DNA of 60,311 nt from assembly GCA_035310145.1 (NCBI GenBank), contig DATGEL010000137.1, forward strand, positions 1 through 60,311, in the 5' to 3' direction. This document shows, one piece after another, positions 8,310 through 16,408 of the stretch. Numbering within the stretch: position 1 is the first letter of the stretch; every line of letters starts with the position of its first letter. The translations under genes and the position numbers were made by a program. Origin of the DNA: Dehalococcoidia bacterium. GTDB lineage: Bacteria; Chloroflexota; Dehalococcoidia; CAUJGQ01. The notes beneath the pieces are model-generated. The model was not told the origin of the DNA. It made no database searches and saw nothing but the letters and a program-made list of their open reading frames with translations.

Positions 8310-8837
8310 ATGAGCGAAGGCGAGGTCGATCGGGAACTGATCGAGCGGTTGGCCGGAGTGCTCCATGCGCTGCTGGTCGCCGGCGCCGAGCATTGGGCAG
8401 GGATGACCCTGACGATGCCGCAGCTCAAGGTCTTGCTGATCCTGGGCGAGCGCGGCGGCGCCCGCGTAAGCTGGCTGGCCGAGCAGATGGCGGTGTCGGC
8501 GCCAAATATTACCGGCATTCTCGACCGTCTGGAGCGGCGTGGCTGGATTACGCGCACGGCCGATCGCGTCGACCGGCGCGTCGTGCGTGTGGTGCTCAGC
8601 GATGCCGGGCATCAGGTGATCGCTGAGCTGTGCGCCGCCTCGGCCGCGCGCTGCGAGCCACGCCTGCGCCGGCTCTCCGCAGGCAGCCGGCGCGAGCTGA
8701 TTCACGCGCTCGATCGCCTCGCCGCCGCGCTCGGCAACGGGGTGGTCGCCGGCGGGGACACCGGCGGAGCGCAGGTCCCGGAAGAGCAACGCGGCCAGCT
8801 ACCTCAGCGGGCCCAGAAGGCCAGCGCCCGCTCGTAG
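8310..8837 (+). CDS. MarR-family transcriptional regulator
   Basis: This 175-residue protein has the MarR winged helix: LTMPQLKVLLILGERGG, the recognition region VSWLAEQMAVSAPNITGILDRLERRGWI, and the wing RTADRVDRRVVRVVLSDAG. It is transcribed divergently from the bkd operon (8063), so it may control itself and that operon; this is inference from position only. The final 30 residues are polar and not conserved. The 3' end overlaps the convergent nucleotidyltransferase gene by 34 bases. Confidence 0.9.
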   Translation: MSEGEVDRELIERLAGVLHALLVAGAEHWAGMTLTMPQLKVLLILGERGGARVSWLAEQMAVSAPNITGILDRLERRGWITRTADRVDRRVVRVVLSDAGHQVIAELCAASAARCEPRLRRLSAGSRRELIHALDRLAAALGNGVVAGGDTGGAQVPEEQRGQLPQRAQKASARS

Positions 8838-9439
8838 GCCGCCGGATCGTTGCAGTCGAGCAGCACCTCGGCGCTGGGAAAGTCGACCTCAGTGCGGGCC
8901 GCCGTGTGCCGGCGCGAGACGGCGCGCAGCCCCTCGCTCGCCTCGTCGACGGCGCGCAACTCATCCAGCAGCGTACTGGCGAAGATCGCCGGATGCCCGC
9001 GCCGGCCTTCAAACACCGGCACGCTGATCGGGCCGTGGCCGTGTCGGTGCGCCGCCATCAGCGATGCCAGGGTTTCGGCCCGGCGCGGCTGGTCTACGTT
9101 GAGCAGCAGGATCGCGTCGAGCCCGGTGGGCAGCGCCATGGCTGCCGCGCGAACGGAGGTGGCGCGGCCCTCGCGGTACGCCGGATTGCGCACGATCGTC
9201 GCGCCGCTGCCGGACGCGGCGGCTTCGACATCTTCCGCCGCGTGGCCGGTGACGAGCAGCAGCGGATCGCAGCCGGCCAGGCGCAACTGTTCAAGCTGGT
9301 AGACCACGAGCGGCCGGCCGCCCCAGTCGAGCAGTGCCTTTGGTGTGCCCATGCGCGTGGAGAGGCCGGCGGCGAGCAGCACGCCGGCAATCGTGTGAGG
9401 CGGGCGCGCCTCCACCGTTTCGGCCCCGGTGTGGCTCAC
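8804..9439 (-). CDS. MocA/MobA-type nucleotidyltransferase (molybdenum cofactor NTP-transferase-like)
   Basis: The 211-residue protein has the NTP-binding N-terminus LLAAGLSTRMGTPKALLDWGG with the family's GxSxRMGxxK motif, and NVDQPRR, where the metal-binding Asp sits. This fits the MocA/CoxI group that transfers CMP or a related nucleotide to molybdopterin, although other small nucleotidyltransferases share the fold. The start is GTG 9439, which overlaps the stop of the upstream scaffold gene (GTGA). No molybdenum enzyme lies in the window, but a ModE-type HTH gene lies 2.7 kb away, so a molybdenum link is suggestive only. Confidence 0.85.
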   Translation of the reverse strand: MSHTGAETVEARPPHTIAGVLLAAGLSTRMGTPKALLDWGGRPLVVYQLEQLRLAGCDPLLLVTGHAAEDVEAAASGSGATIVRNPAYREGRATSVRAAAMALPTGLDAILLLNVDQPRRAETLASLMAAHRHGHGPISVPVFEGRRGHPAIFASTLLDELRAVDEASEGLRAVSRRHTAARTEVDFPSAEVLLDCNDPAAYERALAFWAR

Positions 9440-9819
9440 GCGCTCGCCTTCGCGCGGTAGGCGCGGATCGCCCTGCGCAGCGCATCCTGCGCCAGTACAG
9501 AGCAGTGCAGCTTGCTGGGCGGCAGGCCGCCGGCGGCCTCGGCGATCTGCTCGCGCGTCAGGCTCTCCACGTCGCCCAGGTCCTTGCCGGTGATCATCTC
9601 GGTCGCGATCGAGCTGGTGGCGATCGCCGCGGGACAACCGACGGTCTGCCAACGCGCCGCACGGATTGTGTCGCCGTCGATGCGCAGCATGAGCTTCATC
9701 GTGTCGCCGCACACGGGGTTGGTGGTGACGCCCACCGCGTCGGGATCGGCGAGCACGCCGGCGTTGCGCGGGTGCTGAAAGTGGTCGAGAACGATTTCGC
9801 TGTAGGCTTCTTCGGCCAT
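9436..9819 (-). CDS. IscU/SufU/NifU-N type iron-sulfur cluster scaffold
   Basis: This 127-residue protein has the three scaffold cysteines: TTNPVCGD, VGCPAAIATSS and KLHCSVLAQDALR. Together with the N-terminal EIVLDHFQHPRN, these are diagnostic for the U-type scaffold on which [2Fe-2S] and [4Fe-4S] clusters are assembled. No cysteine desulfurase is adjacent, so sulfur must come from an enzyme encoded elsewhere. The gene lies between a peroxiredoxin and the MocA-like gene in one operon. Confidence 0.92.
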   Translation of the reverse strand: MAEEAYSEIVLDHFQHPRNAGVLADPDAVGVTTNPVCGDTMKLMLRIDGDTIRAARWQTVGCPAAIATSSIATEMITGKDLGDVESLTREQIAEAAGGLPPSKLHCSVLAQDALRRAIRAYRAKASA

Positions 9820-9832
9820 CGTCGGGTTCCCA

Positions 9833-10294
9833 TCAGGCGCTCGGGTCCAGGCCGAGCGCCGCGAAGATCTGCGCGAGTTGTTCGCTGTTCAGCGGGTTGT
9901 ACCAGGTCAGGGCGAGGCTGATCACGCCGTCCGGCTCGACGACGAAGGCCGCGCGGCGCGCCCTGCGGCTGACCTCATCGTACACCCCGTAGGCCTTCGC
10001 CACCGCAGCGTCGGCGTCGCTGACCAGCGCCACGCCGGCCGGCAGTTCGGCGGCGAAGGCTTGCAGTCGCTCGAGTGAATCGGTGCTGACGAACAGCGCC
10101 GCCGCGCCCAGCTCGCCCAGCAGCGCAGCCTCGTCCGCAAGCGAGCGCACCTGCATGGTGCAGGTGGGCGTGCCGGCCTCCTGGAAGAACATCAGCACCT
10201 GCCGCCGTCCACCCGGGTCGGGCACGCCGGCGCTACCGGAGAGCGCCGGCAGCGTGAACGGCGGCGCCGGCTGTCCCGCGGTCAGCGCATCCAC
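9833..10294 (-). CDS. peroxiredoxin-like (AhpC/TSA, BCP-type) protein
   Basis: The 153-residue thioredoxin-fold protein begins MDALTAGQPAPPFTLPALSG and has FFQEAGTPTCTMQVRSL, where TPTCT matches the peroxidatic Cys loop (PxxxTxxC). There is no second conserved Cys nearby, so any resolving Cys would come from a partner. The GTG start at 10294 lies 13 bases inside the end of the MidA gene, showing tight coupling. It would reduce peroxides in the cytoplasm, consistent with protecting an iron-sulfur scaffold encoded next to it. Confidence 0.85.
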   Translation of the reverse strand: MDALTAGQPAPPFTLPALSGSAGVPDPGGRRQVLMFFQEAGTPTCTMQVRSLADEAALLGELGAAALFVSTDSLERLQAFAAELPAGVALVSDADAAVAKAYGVYDEVSRRARRAAFVVEPDGVISLALTWYNPLNSEQLAQIFAALGLDPSA

Positions 10295-11520
10295 AGCGTC
10301 TCGACCTCGTTGCCATGCGCAAAGCCGCGCAGCCGAGGGGTTCCAACATCTTTGCCCTGGAGCAGCACGCGCACCCGGCCCAGTCCCTCCGGATTCAGCA
10401 GATCGCCGACGGCGCGGCGCCGCGCCAAGAACTCTTCGAGCGGCACAGCACCACCCGGCCCGCCGGCCAGCGCCTCCTCGATGCCCAGCGACGCGAGGAA
10501 GCGCTGCTGGCTGGTGAAGCCCAGGGTTTGCAAGCCCGCTTCTTCACCGGCGCGGGCCAGCGAGGTGAAGTCGACGTGCGCGGTCAAATCCTGATGGCCG
10601 AGGCGGACGTACGGATTCGTGTGGGCGGTGTGCTGGTAGTAACAGAGCAGCGTGCCCTTCCGGCGCCAGCCCGCGTAGAGCTGGCGCGCCGGGTAGCCGT
10701 AGTCGAGCGTCAGCATGAAGCCGCGTTCGAGGGCCGCGGCCGCCTCGCGCAGCCAGGCCGGGGCGTCGAGGTTGACCTCGGCGGCGCAGCCCTCGCCCGG
10801 CAGCAGGCCGATCCGCACAAAATACTCCGCAAGCGCCGGCGTCGAAGGATCGCCCTCGACATCGATGAACTCGTCGCCGGCAAGACCGACCAACAGCTCG
10901 CGCAGGCGGCCGTTGCGCACCATCACGCGGTGTACAGGAAAGCTGTCGATCAGCTCGTTGCTGAGCAGGCAGCCGGCCGCGATCGGCGCAAGCGAGGTCA
11001 GCGTCTCGTGCCAGGTGACCGCCTGCGCCAGTGAGCCGAGCGTCCGCACCTGCATGTCGCGCAGACGACGGTGCGGCTCGACGATGGCGTAGCGCAGCGC
11101 CGCGCCGAACTCCGAATCGGCGGCGGCGAGGATCGCCCGCGCCAGGGCGCCTGAACCCGCGCCCACTTCCGCAACCGTGAACACGGCGGGGCGTTCAAGC
11201 GCCCGCCACAGCTCGGCAAGCTGGCGGCAAAGCAGAGCGCCGAAGAGTGGGTGCAGCTCCGGGCTGGTCAGGTAGTCGCCGCGGGCGCCGATCGGGTCGC
11301 GGCGCGAATAGTAGCCCTCGTCGGGGTCGTAGAGCACGAACTGCATGAAGCGGCGGAAGCTGATCGGGCCGTTCGCCCGCAACTGTGCCGTAACATATCG
11401 TCTGAGAAGCGCGTTCTCCGCGGCGTTGCCGAAGGCGAAATCCGGCTCACCTTCAGCCGAATGATATTCAGCAGACACCGGAAACCTCATCAATCTCAGA
11501 ATATCGCCCGGTGCAGGCAT
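10282..11520 (-). CDS. MidA-family SAM-dependent methyltransferase
   Basis: The 412-residue protein shows the MidA (DUF185, human NDUFAF7-like) pattern: ISFRRFMQFVLYDPDEGYYSR, GDYLTSPELHPLFGALL, the SAM-binding VAEVGAGSGALARAIL, and SNELIDSFPVHRV. Members methylate protein arginine, as in complex I assembly for the mitochondrial homologue; the bacterial target is unknown. It heads the operon MidA-peroxiredoxin-scaffold-nucleotidyltransferase. The start is uncertain: ATG 11520 or ATG 11490 (MRFPVSAEYHSAEG); no Shine-Dalgarno sequence is obvious before either. Confidence 0.88.
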   Translation of the reverse strand: MPAPGDILRLMRFPVSAEYHSAEGEPDFAFGNAAENALLRRYVTAQLRANGPISFRRFMQFVLYDPDEGYYSRRDPIGARGDYLTSPELHPLFGALLCRQLAELWRALERPAVFTVAEVGAGSGALARAILAAADSEFGAALRYAIVEPHRRLRDMQVRTLGSLAQAVTWHETLTSLAPIAAGCLLSNELIDSFPVHRVMVRNGRLRELLVGLAGDEFIDVEGDPSTPALAEYFVRIGLLPGEGCAAEVNLDAPAWLREAAAALERGFMLTLDYGYPARQLYAGWRRKGTLLCYYQHTAHTNPYVRLGHQDLTAHVDFTSLARAGEEAGLQTLGFTSQQRFLASLGIEEALAGGPGGAVPLEEFLARRRAVGDLLNPEGLGRVRVLLQGKDVGTPRLRGFAHGNEVETLWMR

Positions 11521-11618
11521 GGGTCGAGCGGCGGCGCATTGACCTGCTGGCGGGCATCACGTATCGTTGCCGCACTCTCAGCGGCGCCCGCCGATGAGCG
11601 ACGAACGGAGGCGCGACC

Positions 11619-12083
11619 GTGGACCGGGAGCAACTAACCGAACGCGCAATCGCTCTGTTCTCGTACGCCGTAACGCTCTTCGATCCGCTGCGCCTGCACG
11701 CGTGGGCGGACCTGGGCCTCACCCTGCCGACGCTGAAGGTAATCGTGTTGATCCGCGCCGAGCCCGGCGCGCCGTCCGGCGTGATCGCCAGCCGGCTCGG
11801 CGTCACCCCTTCCACCGTAACCGGCCTGGTGGACCGGCTGGTGCATCAGGGGCTGGTGCGACGCGAGGAAGATCCGCGCGACCGCCGGCTGGTGCGCAAC
11901 TTCCTGACCGAGGCGGGCGAACGCACGGTCGGCGACCTCGAACGCCAGGCGCGCGAGGCGATCAGCGTCTTGCTTGCCGAGCTGACCGACACTCAGCTCG
12001 CGCGTCTCGTGGACGGGTTGGACGATGTAATCGCCGTGGCCCGGCGGCAGTCGGCGCCCACGCCGGCCGCGGCCACGGTGTGA
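11619..12083 (+). CDS. MarR-family transcriptional regulator
   Basis: This 154-residue winged-helix protein starts with GTG behind CGGAGG. LTLPTLKVIVLIRAEPGA, the recognition helix VIASRLGVTPSTVTGLVDRLV, and the wing REEDPRDRRLVRNFLTEAG are classical MarR features. It is divergent from the MidA operon with about 100 bases between starts, so it is a candidate regulator of that operon. Ligand unknown. Confidence 0.9.
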   Translation: MDREQLTERAIALFSYAVTLFDPLRLHAWADLGLTLPTLKVIVLIRAEPGAPSGVIASRLGVTPSTVTGLVDRLVHQGLVRREEDPRDRRLVRNFLTEAGERTVGDLERQAREAISVLLAELTDTQLARLVDGLDDVIAVARRQSAPTPAAATV

Positions 12084-12173
12084 GCGACCAGGACGACGCA
12101 GCGATGGCTGCAAATCGTGCTCGCTGGCCCGGTGACGCTCGCAACGGACTGCCGAGCCACGGGTATTGAAACC

Positions 12174-12599
12174 ATGTCTGGCCTGGAACCCCGGCTCAAG
12201 CTCTGGCTCGAGTGTGACGGTCGCGTCGCCTTCAGCGACTATCGCGCCCGCCTGCTGCGGCGCGTGCAGGAGAGCGGCTCGCTGGCGCAGGCCGCCGCCG
12301 CGACGAGCCTCTCCTACCGCCGCGCCTGGGGCAAGGTGCGCGAGCTGGAGGAGAACCTCGGTGTTGCCGTGCTGGAGAGCGATGTGGGCGGCGTGGGCGG
12401 CGGCCGTTCGCGGCTAACGCCGGCCGGCGCCGATCTGCTGGCACGCTACGAGCGCTTCGCCGCGGCCGTTGCCGAGGCCGCCGATGCATTGTATGAGCGG
12501 CACTTCCCTGAGGCAGGCGCCTCTGGCTCAGGGCAGGCCGGCGAGCAGGTCGAGCCGATCGCTGATCACGCCGTCCGCGCCCCACTCGACCAGCGTTGA
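12174..12599 (+). CDS. ModE-N-terminal type (LysR-like) HTH protein
   Basis: From ATG 12174 the protein has 141 residues. LKLWLECDGRVAFSDYRARLL, then ESGSLAQAAAATSLSYRRAWGKVRELE, match the N-terminal HTH of ModE molybdate regulators. The glycine-rich GGVGGGRSRLTPAGADLLARY is the usual wing and linker. The C-terminal molybdate-binding TOBE domains are absent, so this is the short single-domain type and sensing is unclear. The last 72 bases overlap the convergent GDPD gene. Confidence 0.85.
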   Translation: MSGLEPRLKLWLECDGRVAFSDYRARLLRRVQESGSLAQAAAATSLSYRRAWGKVRELEENLGVAVLESDVGGVGGGRSRLTPAGADLLARYERFAAAVAEAADALYERHFPEAGASGSGQAGEQVEPIADHAVRAPLDQR

Positions 12600-13247
12600 G
12601 GCCCTGCTCTCGTCGTTCACCGTCCAGGCGAAGAGCTGGCGCCCATCCTGGCGCAGCCGGCCGACGATCTCCGGCGTCAGCAACCAGTGCGCTGCCGAGA
12701 CGCCATGCGAGACGGTGTCCCGTTCCAGGCGTCGCAGATGCTGCACGACGTGCTCGGGCCGCCCCAGCGAATGGAAGACACGAATCCGTGGCTCGGCGGC
12801 GACAACCGCATCGAGCGGTGGCCAGTACTGTCCGCAGACCGCGGCGCGCTCGCAGGCGCCGTGCCGCTGCAGCGTGCGCACGATCGCGTCGGGCAGGCGA
12901 GAGCTGGTGCCCTTGAGATCGAGAAACAGGTTGGGGCCACCTGCCGTGCGCTCGATCAACGCGTCCAGGTCCAGCAGGCGTTCGTGCAGCAGGCGCACGT
13001 GCCACTTGTCGTAGACCACCGGCAGCCGCCAGACGCCGCGCTCGTGGCGGGCGACCAGACGGCCCCAGGCGTACCAGAGATCGACCTCGATCCAGTCCAC
13101 GCGCGCCTCGATCGCCTTGCTCAGGGCGTCGCGGTCGTTTCCCGCGCGGTGGGCAATTCGGGCGATATGCTGCGGTGGTCGGACGAGGGCCGTGGGTTCG
13201 GGTGAGGTGGATTCGGCGCCGGTGATCAAGAGAGGAACGCGCTCCAC
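12528..13247 (-). CDS. glycerophosphodiester phosphodiesterase family protein
   Basis: IAHRAGNDRDAL (His-Arg, catalytic loop), WIEVDLWYAWGRLVARHE (Glu, Asp and His of the metal site) and the C-terminal FAWTVNDESRASTLVEWGADGVISDR give the GDPD TIM-barrel pattern. The enzyme would hydrolyse glycerophosphodiesters to glycerol-3-phosphate and an alcohol. No export signal is seen, so it is probably cytoplasmic. From the likely GTG start at 13247 it has 239 residues; the reading frame is open to 13430, so the start is not certain. Confidence 0.87.
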   Translation of the reverse strand: MERVPLLITGAESTSPEPTALVRPPQHIARIAHRAGNDRDALSKAIEARVDWIEVDLWYAWGRLVARHERGVWRLPVVYDKWHVRLLHERLLDLDALIERTAGGPNLFLDLKGTSSRLPDAIVRTLQRHGACERAAVCGQYWPPLDAVVAAEPRIRVFHSLGRPEHVVQHLRRLERDTVSHGVSAAHWLLTPEIVGRLRQDGRQLFAWTVNDESRASTLVEWGADGVISDRLDLLAGLP

Positions 13248-13329
13248 GCTGCACGGCTCATCCTGCAAGCCCTGCACGGGTATGGTAGCACGTCGCACGC
13301 TCCGGTCACGCCCGCTGGCTGCCTCCGGT

Positions 13330-14199
13330 TCAGTCTTCACGCGAGCGCGGCCGCTCGCCGTCATTGCCCTCGTGGCGCAGCGTCTCCAGCCGGACGCGGA
13401 TTCGGTCCGCGTCGGCGGCGTCCGGCGCAAGTTCCAGGTAGTGCGCCAGCGCGGTCCGAGCCGGGGCCGGGGCGTCGAGGTAAACGCTCAGCAGGCCGTA
13501 GTCGCGCCACTCGGCTGCCGCCCACGGAGTAAGGACCAGCAGCAGCTCGACCGCGTCCCGGCAGCGGGCCAGCTCGCGGCGGTCGCGGTACATACTCTTT
13601 ACGTTCAACAGCATCCGGGCGAGGATCTGCCGCGGCGTCACCGCCGCGAGGAACAGGTCGAGCTGGCGATCGGGATCGCCGCCCTGCCGGCGCAGCAGCG
13701 CGGCCAGCGCCTCGCGTGCGATCTCGCGCCCACCGTTGAACGGGTCGAGATACACGTGCCGGTCGGGCGGCTCGCCGGCGCGGACGAGGAAGTGGCCGGG
13801 AAAGCCCACACCTTCAAGCGTGAGGCCGGCGCGCCGCCCCGCGGCAAGGTAGACCAGCGAGATCGTGATTGGGAGGCCGGTGCGGCGGGCCAGTGTTTCG
13901 TGCAGGAAGCCGTTGCGTGGGTCGCCGTACTGCTCGTGGTTGCCGCGAAAGCCGCGGTGCTCGAAGAGGGCGCGGTTCAGCGCGGCGAGGCGATCGAGGT
14001 CGCCGTCATGCGAAAGCTCGTCTGCCACGGCGCCGGCCAGCGCATCGAGCGCGACGCGGGCGACGCCGAGGTCCAGCGCCGGGTCCGCGATGCGCCCTAT
14101 CGTCAGGGCGGCATCGAACAGATCCAGCCCGCCTTCGCGTTCGATCGCGGCGCGGAAAGCGGTGGCCGCGAGCGAGGGGGCCGGCAAATGCTCGCTCAT
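13330..14199 (-). CDS. SirB1-like transglutaminase-fold protein with TPR-like C-terminus
   Basis: The 289-residue protein from ATG 14199 resembles the SirB1/Transglut_core2 family: ALNRALFEHRGFRGNHEQYGDPRNGFLHETL, TGLPITISLVYLAAGRRAGL, and VGFPGHFLVR with DRHVYLDPFNGG. The Cys of active transglutaminases is replaced (GLPITIS), as in most SirB1 proteins, so a non-catalytic role is likely. The C-terminal third is helical, with repeats (AVELLLVLTPWAAAEWRDYGLL). No defined function. It is divergent from the peroxiredoxin at 14313. Confidence 0.85.
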   Translation of the reverse strand: MSEHLPAPSLAATAFRAAIEREGGLDLFDAALTIGRIADPALDLGVARVALDALAGAVADELSHDGDLDRLAALNRALFEHRGFRGNHEQYGDPRNGFLHETLARRTGLPITISLVYLAAGRRAGLTLEGVGFPGHFLVRAGEPPDRHVYLDPFNGGREIAREALAALLRRQGGDPDRQLDLFLAAVTPRQILARMLLNVKSMYRDRRELARCRDAVELLLVLTPWAAAEWRDYGLLSVYLDAPAPARTALAHYLELAPDAADADRIRVRLETLRHEGNDGERPRSRED

Positions 14200-14267
14200 T
14201 CTCCGATCCTGACACGTCGCGAGCACGAGCGCACCTGCCGGGCGCTGCGCTGGGCGCGCTGCTCGGG

Positions 14268-14273
14268 CATACT
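14268..14273 (+). promoter_or_regulatory. candidate -10 (CATACT) for the peroxiredoxin gene
   Basis: CATACT in GGGCATACTG lies 39 bases before the ATG at 14313 and resembles the TATACT/TACACT boxes used elsewhere in the window. No -35 is recognisable. Confidence 0.35.
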
Positions 14274-14312
14274 GTACCGTGCGGCGCGCAGACGCTGGGG
14301 AGGGCAGTGAAC

Positions 14313-14771
14313 ATGGCAGAGATCCAGGTCGGCAAGGAAGCTCCGGACTTTACGCTTGTGGACGAGAACGGCGAGAAGGTTCACCTCGCGGAGCTGCGCG
14401 GGCAGCCGGTCGTGCTCGTCTTCTTTCCGCTCGATTTCTCCCCCGTCTGCACCGGCGAGATGTGCGAAATCCGTGACCGCTCGCTCGACATCCAGCCGAC
14501 GGGTGCGAAGGTCTTCGGCATCTCCCGCGACAGCCGTTACACGCACAAGGCCTTCAAGGAAAAGGAAGGACTGACGATCTCGCTGCTCGCCGACATGAAC
14601 GGCGCCGTGGCCCGCGAGTACGGCACCTGGAACGAGCAGTTCGGGCTTGCCGAGCGGCTCACGGTGGTGATCGACAAGAACGGCAAGGTCGCCTTCACCG
14701 ACCGCAGCCCCGCGATTCCCACGGCGCGCGACCAGCAGAAGATGCTCGACGCAGTGAAAGCGCTGGCCTGA
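14313..14771 (+). CDS. peroxiredoxin (AhpE/BCP-like)
   Basis: This 152-residue cytoplasmic peroxidase has VGKEAPDFTLVDENGE, VFFPLDFSPVCTGEMCEIRD with the peroxidatic Cys at about residue 47 and a second Cys five residues on, and the later Arg in a PTARDQ context. The loop PxxFSPVCT fits PxxxTxxC with slight variation. The two closely spaced Cys could form an intrahelical disulfide as in some PrxQ proteins. It is followed by a strong hairpin, so it is probably monocistronic. Confidence 0.93.
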   Translation: MAEIQVGKEAPDFTLVDENGEKVHLAELRGQPVVLVFFPLDFSPVCTGEMCEIRDRSLDIQPTGAKVFGISRDSRYTHKAFKEKEGLTISLLADMNGAVAREYGTWNEQFGLAERLTVVIDKNGKVAFTDRSPAIPTARDQQKMLDAVKALA

Positions 14772-14788
14772 GTGGCCGCGAAGCGGCA

Positions 14789-14822
14789 GCCGGCGAGCGG
14801 CCGTGCCGTGCCGCTCGCCGGC
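14789..14822 (+). terminator. strong GC hairpin, probable terminator of the peroxiredoxin gene
   Basis: GCCGGCGAGCGGC (14789-14801) and its perfect complement GCCGCTCGCCGGC (14810-14822) form a 13-pair stem with an 8-base loop, 17 bases after the peroxiredoxin stop. No T-run follows, which is common in GC-rich bacteria. Confidence 0.65.
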
Positions 14823-14836
14823 CGCAGCGCTGAACG

Positions 14837-15175
14837 ATGACGTGGATCGCCCGTGCCTTGCAGCATCTGCCGCGCCGTGCCGGCAGGCGGTTGTTTGATC
14901 TCGACGTGCTCGATCAGTGGCTGGTCGCCACTCTCGCCCGTTTCGGCGACTGCACCTACCGCCGCATCGACGCCGAGCTGCGCGCCATCCGCGCCGCGAC
15001 GCCCGCCGAGGTGGTGGCGGCGCTGCTCAAACTGCAGGAGATCGGCCTGGTGCAGCGCGTGGAAGCGCGCGGCCTGATGCTGGAAGAGCGCACCTTCCGG
15101 CTGACGCGGCCGGGCCAGCGGCTCGCCCGGCTGCTGCCGGCCGAGCCGAAAAGCCCCACGATCTTTTATCTCTGA
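14837..15175 (+). CDS. small winged-helix-like protein of unknown function
   Basis: This 112-residue basic protein begins MTWIARALQHLPRRAGRRLFD. TYRRIDAELRAIRAATPAEVVAALLKLQEIGLVQ and the following RVEARGLMLEERTFRLTRPGQRLARLL look like a helix-turn-helix with a beta wing, as in PadR or ArsR-like domains. No family could be assigned with confidence. It stands alone between the hairpin at 14789 and the convergent alcohol dehydrogenase. Confidence 0.65.
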   Translation: MTWIARALQHLPRRAGRRLFDLDVLDQWLVATLARFGDCTYRRIDAELRAIRAATPAEVVAALLKLQEIGLVQRVEARGLMLEERTFRLTRPGQRLARLLPAEPKSPTIFYL

Positions 15176-15196
15176 GCGCGTGCGTCGGGCCGCGTC

Positions 15197-16255
15197 CTAC
15201 TTGCTATCGCCGTAGACCATGATGCTGCGGCCCGCGATCTCCCCGCGCTCGAGGGCGCGCACGCCTTCGTTGATCTGGTCGAGCGTGTAGCGCTGCGTCA
15301 CCAGCTTGTCCAGCGGCAGCTTGCCCGCCTTGAACCACTCGATGTACTGGGGAAAGTCGCGGTCGGGCACGCCGGAGCCGCCCAGCGAGGCGCGGTAGAT
15401 GCGCTCGCCCATCAGCATCTGGCGGGCGTCGAGGGTAGCCGGCGTCTGCGGCACGCCCACGAGCACGGCGGTGCCGCCCGGGCGCACTCCCCACTCGTTC
15501 GGCCGCGTCGCCAGCAGGATCTGGCTCATCGTCTCCGGCACGCCGATCGCGTCGAAGGCGTAATCCACGCCGCCGCCGGAGAGCTGCTTCACTGCCGCCA
15601 CGGCGTCGCCCTCGCGGGCGTTGACGACGTGCGTGGCGCCGAAGGCACGGGCGAAGTCGAGCTTCTTCGCATCAAGATCGACGGCGATCACCATGCCGGC
15701 GCCCACGTTTGCGGCCGCCTGGATGGCGCAGAGGCCGACGCCGCCGGCGCCGAACACGGCCACACTCTCGCCGCGTTGCACGTTCGCCGTGTTGGTGACG
15801 GCGCCGCAGCCGGTGATGACGGCGCAGCCGATCGGCGCCGTGACGTCCATTGGCACACCATCGGCCAGCGGCACGACGAACGCCTCGTCGCAGAAGGCAT
15901 GCTCGGACCAGGTGAAGACGTTGCGTGAGCCGATATTTTGCCCTCGCCAGAGCACCTGGGCGGGCTCGGGCTGGGCGCCGCGCGGGTGGCGCGGCACCCA
16001 GGTGACCATCACGCGGTCGCCCTCCTTGACATGACGGACCGCCGAGCCTTTCGCCTCGACGTGGCCCGTCGCCTCATGGCCGAGCAGGGCGGGGCGCGGC
16101 TGCTCGGCGTTGTGAATCTGGTGCAGCTGTGAGTGGCAGATGCCGCTGGCGTAGAGCCGCACCAGCACCTGCCTCGGCCCGGGCGCGGGGTATTCGACCT
16201 CTTCGACCAGGAGCGGCTTGCCGTGCTCGGCCAGCACCGCGGCGCGCGATCGCAT
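15197..16255 (-). CDS. zinc-dependent alcohol dehydrogenase, class III-like
   Basis: The 352-residue MDR enzyme would oxidise an alcohol with NAD(P). Catalytic zinc ligands are C40 (GICHSQLH), H60-E61 (GHEATG) and C144 (IGCAVITGCG). The Rossmann motif GAGGVG is at 169-174, followed by Asp in IAVDLD, which favours NAD+. The four cysteines of the structural zinc site, normally near residues 90-110, are absent; the loop reads PRHPRGAQPEPAQ instead. ATG 16255 is preceded by GGAGGA. Substrate unknown; the architecture otherwise resembles mycothiol/glutathione- or NDMA-dependent family members. Confidence 0.92.
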   Translation of the reverse strand: MRSRAAVLAEHGKPLLVEEVEYPAPGPRQVLVRLYASGICHSQLHQIHNAEQPRPALLGHEATGHVEAKGSAVRHVKEGDRVMVTWVPRHPRGAQPEPAQVLWRGQNIGSRNVFTWSEHAFCDEAFVVPLADGVPMDVTAPIGCAVITGCGAVTNTANVQRGESVAVFGAGGVGLCAIQAAANVGAGMVIAVDLDAKKLDFARAFGATHVVNAREGDAVAAVKQLSGGGVDYAFDAIGVPETMSQILLATRPNEWGVRPGGTAVLVGVPQTPATLDARQMLMGERIYRASLGGSGVPDRDFPQYIEWFKAGKLPLDKLVTQRYTLDQINEGVRALERGEIAGRSIMVYGDSK

Positions 16256-16303
16256 GACGTTCCTCCGTGCTGTTGCCCATCTGCTGCTGTCTGCCGACGT
16301 ACG

Positions 16304-16312
16304 CTATACCAC
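16304..16312 (-). promoter_or_regulatory. extended -10 candidate for the alcohol dehydrogenase
   Basis: The minus strand reads TGGTATAGC, TGn plus a -10-like hexamer, about 49 bases before the ATG at 16255. It shares TGTGGTATA with the opposing promoter at 16550. Confidence 0.45.
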
Positions 16313-16375
16313 ATCGCGGCCAGTTCGTGCTGGTCCGCGCGGCGCCTATCCCGGGCTCGGCTGCGCACTGCAGGT

Positions 16376-16408
16376 CTCCGACGGTTGCGCTGCGCTCTGG
16401 CCCGACGC
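16376..16408 (+). repeat. dispersed intergenic repeat, copy 2
   Basis: It contains GTTGCGCTGCGCTCTGGCCC followed by GAC, 23 bases that recur exactly, inverted, at 20589-20611. A degenerate relative occurs at 2779-2813 (GTCTGCGACGGTTGCGC and on). All three copies are intergenic. Confidence 0.7.

Noticed and set aside
8804-12599. Molybdoenzyme locus
   Set aside because: Only a MocA-like transferase and a short ModE-type HTH are present; no catalytic subunit or transporter is found.
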